Assembly (NCBI GenBank): GCA_963645945.1
Contig: CAVIUA010000033.1
Coordinates: forward strand, 1-5,882
From: CAG-877 sp963645945
GTDB lineage: Bacteria; Bacillota_I; Bacilli_A; RF39; UBA660
Length of the DNA: 5,882 nt
Direction: 5' to 3'
In this document: one piece after another, positions 5,159 to 5,882 of the stretch
Layout: every line of letters begins with the position of its first letter
How positions within the stretch are numbered: position 1 is the first letter of the stretch
Program-made: the position numbers and the translations under genes
The notes under the pieces: generated by a model
What the model was told of the DNA's origin: nothing
The model's database searches: none
Seen by the model: the letters and a program-made list of their open reading frames with translations, nothing else

Positions 5159-5882
5159 ATGGGCGTTAGAATTGCAATTTTAATAATAAGTTTTATATAC
5201 GTTGTTCTTGCATTGTTTGTATACTTTTCTAAAAAAAGAATAAATAATGCAGAAAATAAAATATATGAAAAATTGTTACTTTTAGCACCAATTGGTTTGC
5301 TTTTAGAATTAGGATGTAATTTAACGGCAATTTTTAATACACCAAAATTTGTTACAAATATTGTTGGAAAAGTCTATTTGATTTATATAATAATTTGGGT
5401 AATGACTTTCAGTCTATATATTTATTTGGTAACTAAACAAAATGGTAATGATTTAAGCATTTATAAGAAAAGTAAAACAAGAAAAATATACATGTTTTCA
5501 AGTTTTATAGTATCATTTGCTACTTTGATTTTGCCAATAGAGTTTGTGTTAGGAAATGATTCTGCATATATGTCTGGATTTGGTGTTTATGTTACTGTGT
5601 TATATATTGTGATTTTATTAATTTTTGATTTTGTATTATTTATTAAGAATTTGAAACAATTAAAATTAAAAGAGAAAATACCTATGGTAATATTGATAGG
5701 TATTATTGCTATACTTGTACTTTTAAATAATGTGGCACCAGAAATTCAAATAATATCATCTGCGTTTGCTTTTTTGTCTGTATTAATGTTATTCACAATT
5801 GAAAATCCTGATATGAAACTAGTTGATGCTTTACAGAAAGCTAAAGATGATGCAGATAAGGCTAATCATGCTAAGACTGACT
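5159..5882 (+). CDS. 7TM sensor histidine kinase, 5' part (cut by right edge)
   Basis: An open frame of 241 complete codons from ATG 5159 reaches the window end without a stop. Residues 1-215 are strongly hydrophobic, with about seven predicted membrane helices (roughly 4-23, 38-57, 70-92, 110-131, 138-161, 174-190, 195-213), separated by Lys-rich loops such as KKSKTRK (103-109). FTIENPDMK (212-220) then leads into a charged helix ending ALQKAKDDADKANHAKTD (224-241). The pattern A-x3-A-x2-A-AKTD is typical of the helix entering a HisKA dimerisation domain, normally followed by FLS-x-SHEIR-TPL, which would lie just outside. The product is therefore most likely a membrane sensor kinase with a 7TM input domain, possibly hybrid. 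The phospho-acceptor His is not in the window, so a different output domain cannot be excluded. The ribosome binding site is modest (GGGTG, 5149-5153). The ligand is unknown. Confidence 0.75.
   Translation, partial: MGVRIAILIISFIYVVLALFVYFSKKRINNAENKIYEKLLLLAPIGLLLELGCNLTAIFNTPKFVTNIVGKVYLIYIIIWVMTFSLYIYLVTKQNGNDLSIYKKSKTRKIYMFSSFIVSFATLILPIEFVLGNDSAYMSGFGVYVTVLYIVILLIFDFVLFIKNLKQLKLKEKIPMVILIGIIAILVLLNNVAPEIQIISSAFAFLSVLMLFTIENPDMKLVDALQKAKDDADKANHAKTD

Noticed and set aside
320..5882. A single multi-gene operon or defence system spanning the window
   Set aside because: Each complete gene is followed by its own terminator, each has its own candidate promoter, and the products share no known pathway or defence-associated domain combination.

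Overview
The window comes from a very A+T-rich, low-GC Gram-positive type genome (Bacillota, most like the gut Bacilli/Mollicutes-related or clostridial lineages). The signs are strong preference for A/T at third codon positions, purine-rich Shine-Dalgarno sites (GAGGTG, AAGGTGG, GGGAGG), sigma-A style TGn-TATAAT promoters, and short hairpin-plus-U-tract terminators. Every tryptophan read is TGG, and no reading frame contains an internal TGA. The standard bacterial code therefore explains everything; nothing calls for UGA=Trp.

Layout, left to right: (1) the first 12 codons of a possible minus-strand gene leave the left edge (36..1), and an A/T-rich divergent intergenic region follows. (2) 320-2281 encodes a 653-residue membrane-anchored protein: an acidic/lysine-rich cytoplasmic tail, one membrane helix, five WG-like beta repeats and a conserved C-terminal domain of unknown function. 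A hairpin terminator follows. (3) 2346-2924 encodes a 192-residue DUF5662 protein, followed by a strong terminator. (4) A roughly 260-base gap holds no convincing gene, although it may contain a decayed short frame. It ends in a good promoter. (5) 3225-5081 encodes a 618-residue adenylate-forming acyl-CoA synthetase-type enzyme with all the main ANL motifs. Its stop codon lies inside its terminator hairpin. (6) 5159 to the right edge is the 5' part of a sensor histidine kinase gene: seven predicted membrane helices plus the start of the signalling helix that leads into a HisKA domain. The gene is cut by the window end.

All four rightward genes point the same way. Each has its own candidate extended -10 promoter, and the first three each end at their own terminator, so they look like consecutive single-gene transcription units and not an operon. 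I see no evidence that they form one system. The most interesting items are the modular surface protein, whose C-terminal domain has clearly different Tyr codon use from the rest of the gene; the His/Asp-rich DUF5662 protein, with its very short predicted leader; and the palindromes upstream of the synthetase promoter. I found no tRNA, rRNA, CRISPR array, insertion sequence or recognisable riboswitch.
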